This document shows positions 62,721 to 64,000 of a DNA stretch of 64,000 nt, in pieces; position 1 is the first letter of the stretch; each line of letters opens with the position of its first letter. Under the pieces are notes generated by a model that ran no database searches, was not told where the DNA came from, and saw only the letters and a program-made list of their open reading frames with translations. The DNA comes from Terrisporobacter petrolearius (GTDB lineage: Bacteria > Bacillota > Clostridia > Peptostreptococcales > Peptostreptococcaceae). The translations under genes and the position numbers were made by a program. The DNA lies in contig NZ_JAHZMO010000004.1 in the NCBI RefSeq assembly GCF_020748185.1, positions 62,001-126,000 of the forward strand. The letters are read 5' to 3'.

Positions 62721-63242
62721 TTATCCAATTTTAACAATATTTAAACTTGCAGGGCATCCTTCATTGGTAAAACTATCAATAGTTTTACTATTGGAAAAGC
62801 TATTGTTTTTTAATTTAAGGATAGCATTTTCACAAATATAAACTATATCATCACCAATAATAAACATACAATTTTTATTACTAGGATCTACAACCCCAAA
62901 GATTCTTTGGATGTTCTTTTGTAGAATATTATTAACATATAGACCTATACTTTGTTCAATAGGGTCTTTCTTACCCTCTATATTAACTGGAATCTTATAT
63001 ATTATATGATATACACCAGATTTATTGACTTTTATAGTTGTAGGACTAACAAGAAGGATATCTTCATTAAATATTTCAGTCATATTAAATGGAAAATACT
63101 CATCTACACCTACATTTACTAATTCTGTTTGTAGAAAAGTAGCATAAGAGCTTTCTTTATTACTGCGCTCTTTTAATATATTGCAGAGGTTTTTTAATAA
63201 GTGATTATAATTTTTATTATAGTCATTAAACTCTTCTTTCAT
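62721..63242 (-). CDS. Protein with a C1q/TNF-like jelly-roll pattern
   Basis: A 173-residue soluble protein. A helical N-terminal part (residues 1-35) is followed by beta-rich sequence: ILLVSPTTIKVNKSGVYHI, SIGLYVNNILQ and GDDIVYICENAILKLKN, ending ASLNIVKIG. Order and spacing resemble the C-terminal trimeric jelly rolls of exosporium collagen-like proteins (BclA type) but without a collagen part. No signal peptide is seen, as in many spore-surface proteins. It is located upstream of a patatin-like gene on the same strand order (63304 lies before it in transcription), 61 bases apart. Assignment is tentative. Confidence 0.6.
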   Translation of the reverse strand: MKEEFNDYNKNYNHLLKNLCNILKERSNKESSYATFLQTELVNVGVDEYFPFNMTEIFNEDILLVSPTTIKVNKSGVYHIIYKIPVNIEGKKDPIEQSIGLYVNNILQKNIQRIFGVVDPSNKNCMFIIGDDIVYICENAILKLKNNSFSNSKTIDSFTNEGCPASLNIVKIG

Positions 63243-63303
63243 TGACGTTACACCCCCTAGTATATTTTATGATGAGCTTTTCAAAAGATTTACAAAATAA
63301 GAT

Positions 63304-64000
63304 TTATAAACGATAATATTTAAGATAAGTATTAAAGTCCCAATTTTTCAAGAAGGATTTAGCTGAAAAATATCCAGAGTTATATAAAGCTTTGGTTTGT
63401 TCGTTAGATATATCAAAATCTGTAGTATCGATACCTAAGGTTGGAATATTGACAATTCTAACTGCATCACAATCTTTAAAATATACTTCCTCGCTTGTTG
63501 CAAGACTTGTTTCTATTACATCTATTGAATAGGGAATAAATCCATTTTGATTTTTGCTTGGTTTTTCAACATTATTATATAAATTCAAACCAAATGTAGG
63601 CCATCTTGGCTTACGTTTTACATCGAAAATCCAAATAGGGAAGTTGCTCAAAAGTCCGCCATCAACAATATAACAAGGAGTTTTTCCACTATATAAAATT
63701 ACTGGTTCAAAGAAAAATGGTATACTAAGGCTCATTCTAACAGCTTTTGCTATTTCAAAATCAAGTGGATTTATATTGTACTCAACTAGGTCATCAGGCA
63801 AGGTAATTAATTTATGGCGAGTAACATCTGTTGCAATAACCTTTAATTTACTTTCACCATTAACATAAATATCTCTAAAATATTTTTTTCCTTTTCTTTC
63901 AAATTTTTCTGTTAAAAAATTTTCTACATAATCTCCTGCGTGTAGGCCCTTGGAAACAAATAGAGAAGCGATAGGTCCGAATAAAGGAATAGATTGTAAT
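63304..64000 (-). CDS. Patatin-like phospholipase, 5' part outside the window
   Basis: The frame is open from the window edge to 63304 (about 231 residues visible); the TTG at 63801 is internal. KVIATDVTRHKLITLPDDL and SLSIPFFFEPVILYSGKTPC precede YIVDGGLLSNFPIWIF, whose DGG Asp is the second member of the patatin Ser-Asp dyad. The GxSxG nucleophile must lie beyond the edge. Patatin enzymes release fatty acids from membrane lipids. The gene ends 61 bases before the jelly-roll gene, suggesting an operon. Confidence 0.88.
   Translation of the reverse strand, partial: LQSIPLFGPIASLFVSKGLHAGDYVENFLTEKFERKGKKYFRDIYVNGESKLKVIATDVTRHKLITLPDDLVEYNINPLDFEIAKAVRMSLSIPFFFEPVILYSGKTPCYIVDGGLLSNFPIWIFDVKRKPRWPTFGLNLYNNVEKPSKNQNGFIPYSIDVIETSLATSEEVYFKDCDAVRIVNIPTLGIDTTDFDISNEQTKALYNSGYFSAKSFLKNWDFNTYLKYYRL

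Noticed and set aside
1-64000. CRISPR array, tRNA, rRNA or intact insertion sequence
   Set aside because: No regularly spaced repeats, no tRNA-like cloverleaf ends or rRNA stretches, and no transposase were seen on reading both strands.

Overview
The window is AT-rich DNA of a low-GC, Gram-positive, spore-former-like anaerobe of the class Clostridia. The supporting signs are strong GGAGG-type ribosome sites, A/T-ending codons, a dlt operon in the order D-X-A-B-C, a NrdE/NrdF reductase behind NrdR-type boxes, the TIGR03915/TIGR03916-type radical-SAM pair, YvrJ and DUF2922 genes, and a BlaI/BlaR-type pair. The dlt order resembles Peptostreptococcaceae, but that placement is an inference. I saw no rRNA, tRNA, CRISPR array or intact insertion sequence.

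Region 1 (1-13.2 kb) is a polymorphic-toxin island. A very large RHS/YD-repeat surface protein, cut off by the window start, ends in a short basic C-terminal tip. Behind it lie ten small membrane-protein genes, which I read as candidate immunity genes. Most fall into paralogous families: 6356 with 7032; 7706 with 11764; 8608 with 10379; 11083 with 12375. Most of the gaps between them hold broken pieces of the same RHS gene, and three different genes are joined to almost the same point of the RHS sequence. One piece at 9174-9311 is a second, nearly identical copy of the C-terminal tip.

Region 2 (13.0-14.1 kb) is a junction of mobile-element debris: YvrJ, DUF2922, a P-loop fragment like a DnaC helicase loader, a truncated Mor-like regulator, and a 50-residue gene whose product ends exactly like the C-terminal tail of single-stranded DNA-binding protein.

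Region 3 (14.3-37.7 kb) is mostly ordinary chromosome. It holds a membrane-anchored DNase I-like nuclease, zinc-ribbon membrane proteins, a TauE transporter, a bacterial staygreen homologue, asparaginase, a BlaI/BlaR pair with visible operators, release factor 3, a nucleotidyltransferase-like protein, two hybrid-sensor histidine kinases without a response regulator, and a TIM-barrel/AraC fusion.

Region 4 (37.8-46.3 kb) is decaying. A PEP-hydrolase-type gene and a TPR gene carry one-base losses in A runs. An Hsp70 homologue has lost two segments, and methyltransferase and ABC-transporter genes survive as fragments. Intact genes (HutD, nitroreductase, GIY-YIG protein) lie among them.

Region 5 (46.3-64 kb) is largely intact: two cupins, a double nitroreductase, the dltDXABC operon (D-alanylation of teichoic acids, including the tiny dltX), nrdEF, the radical-SAM pair, threonine ammonia-lyase, a membrane acyltransferase, a jelly-roll-like protein and a patatin-like lipase cut by the window end. 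Several terminators share one stem, GGTGTATC/GATACACC.
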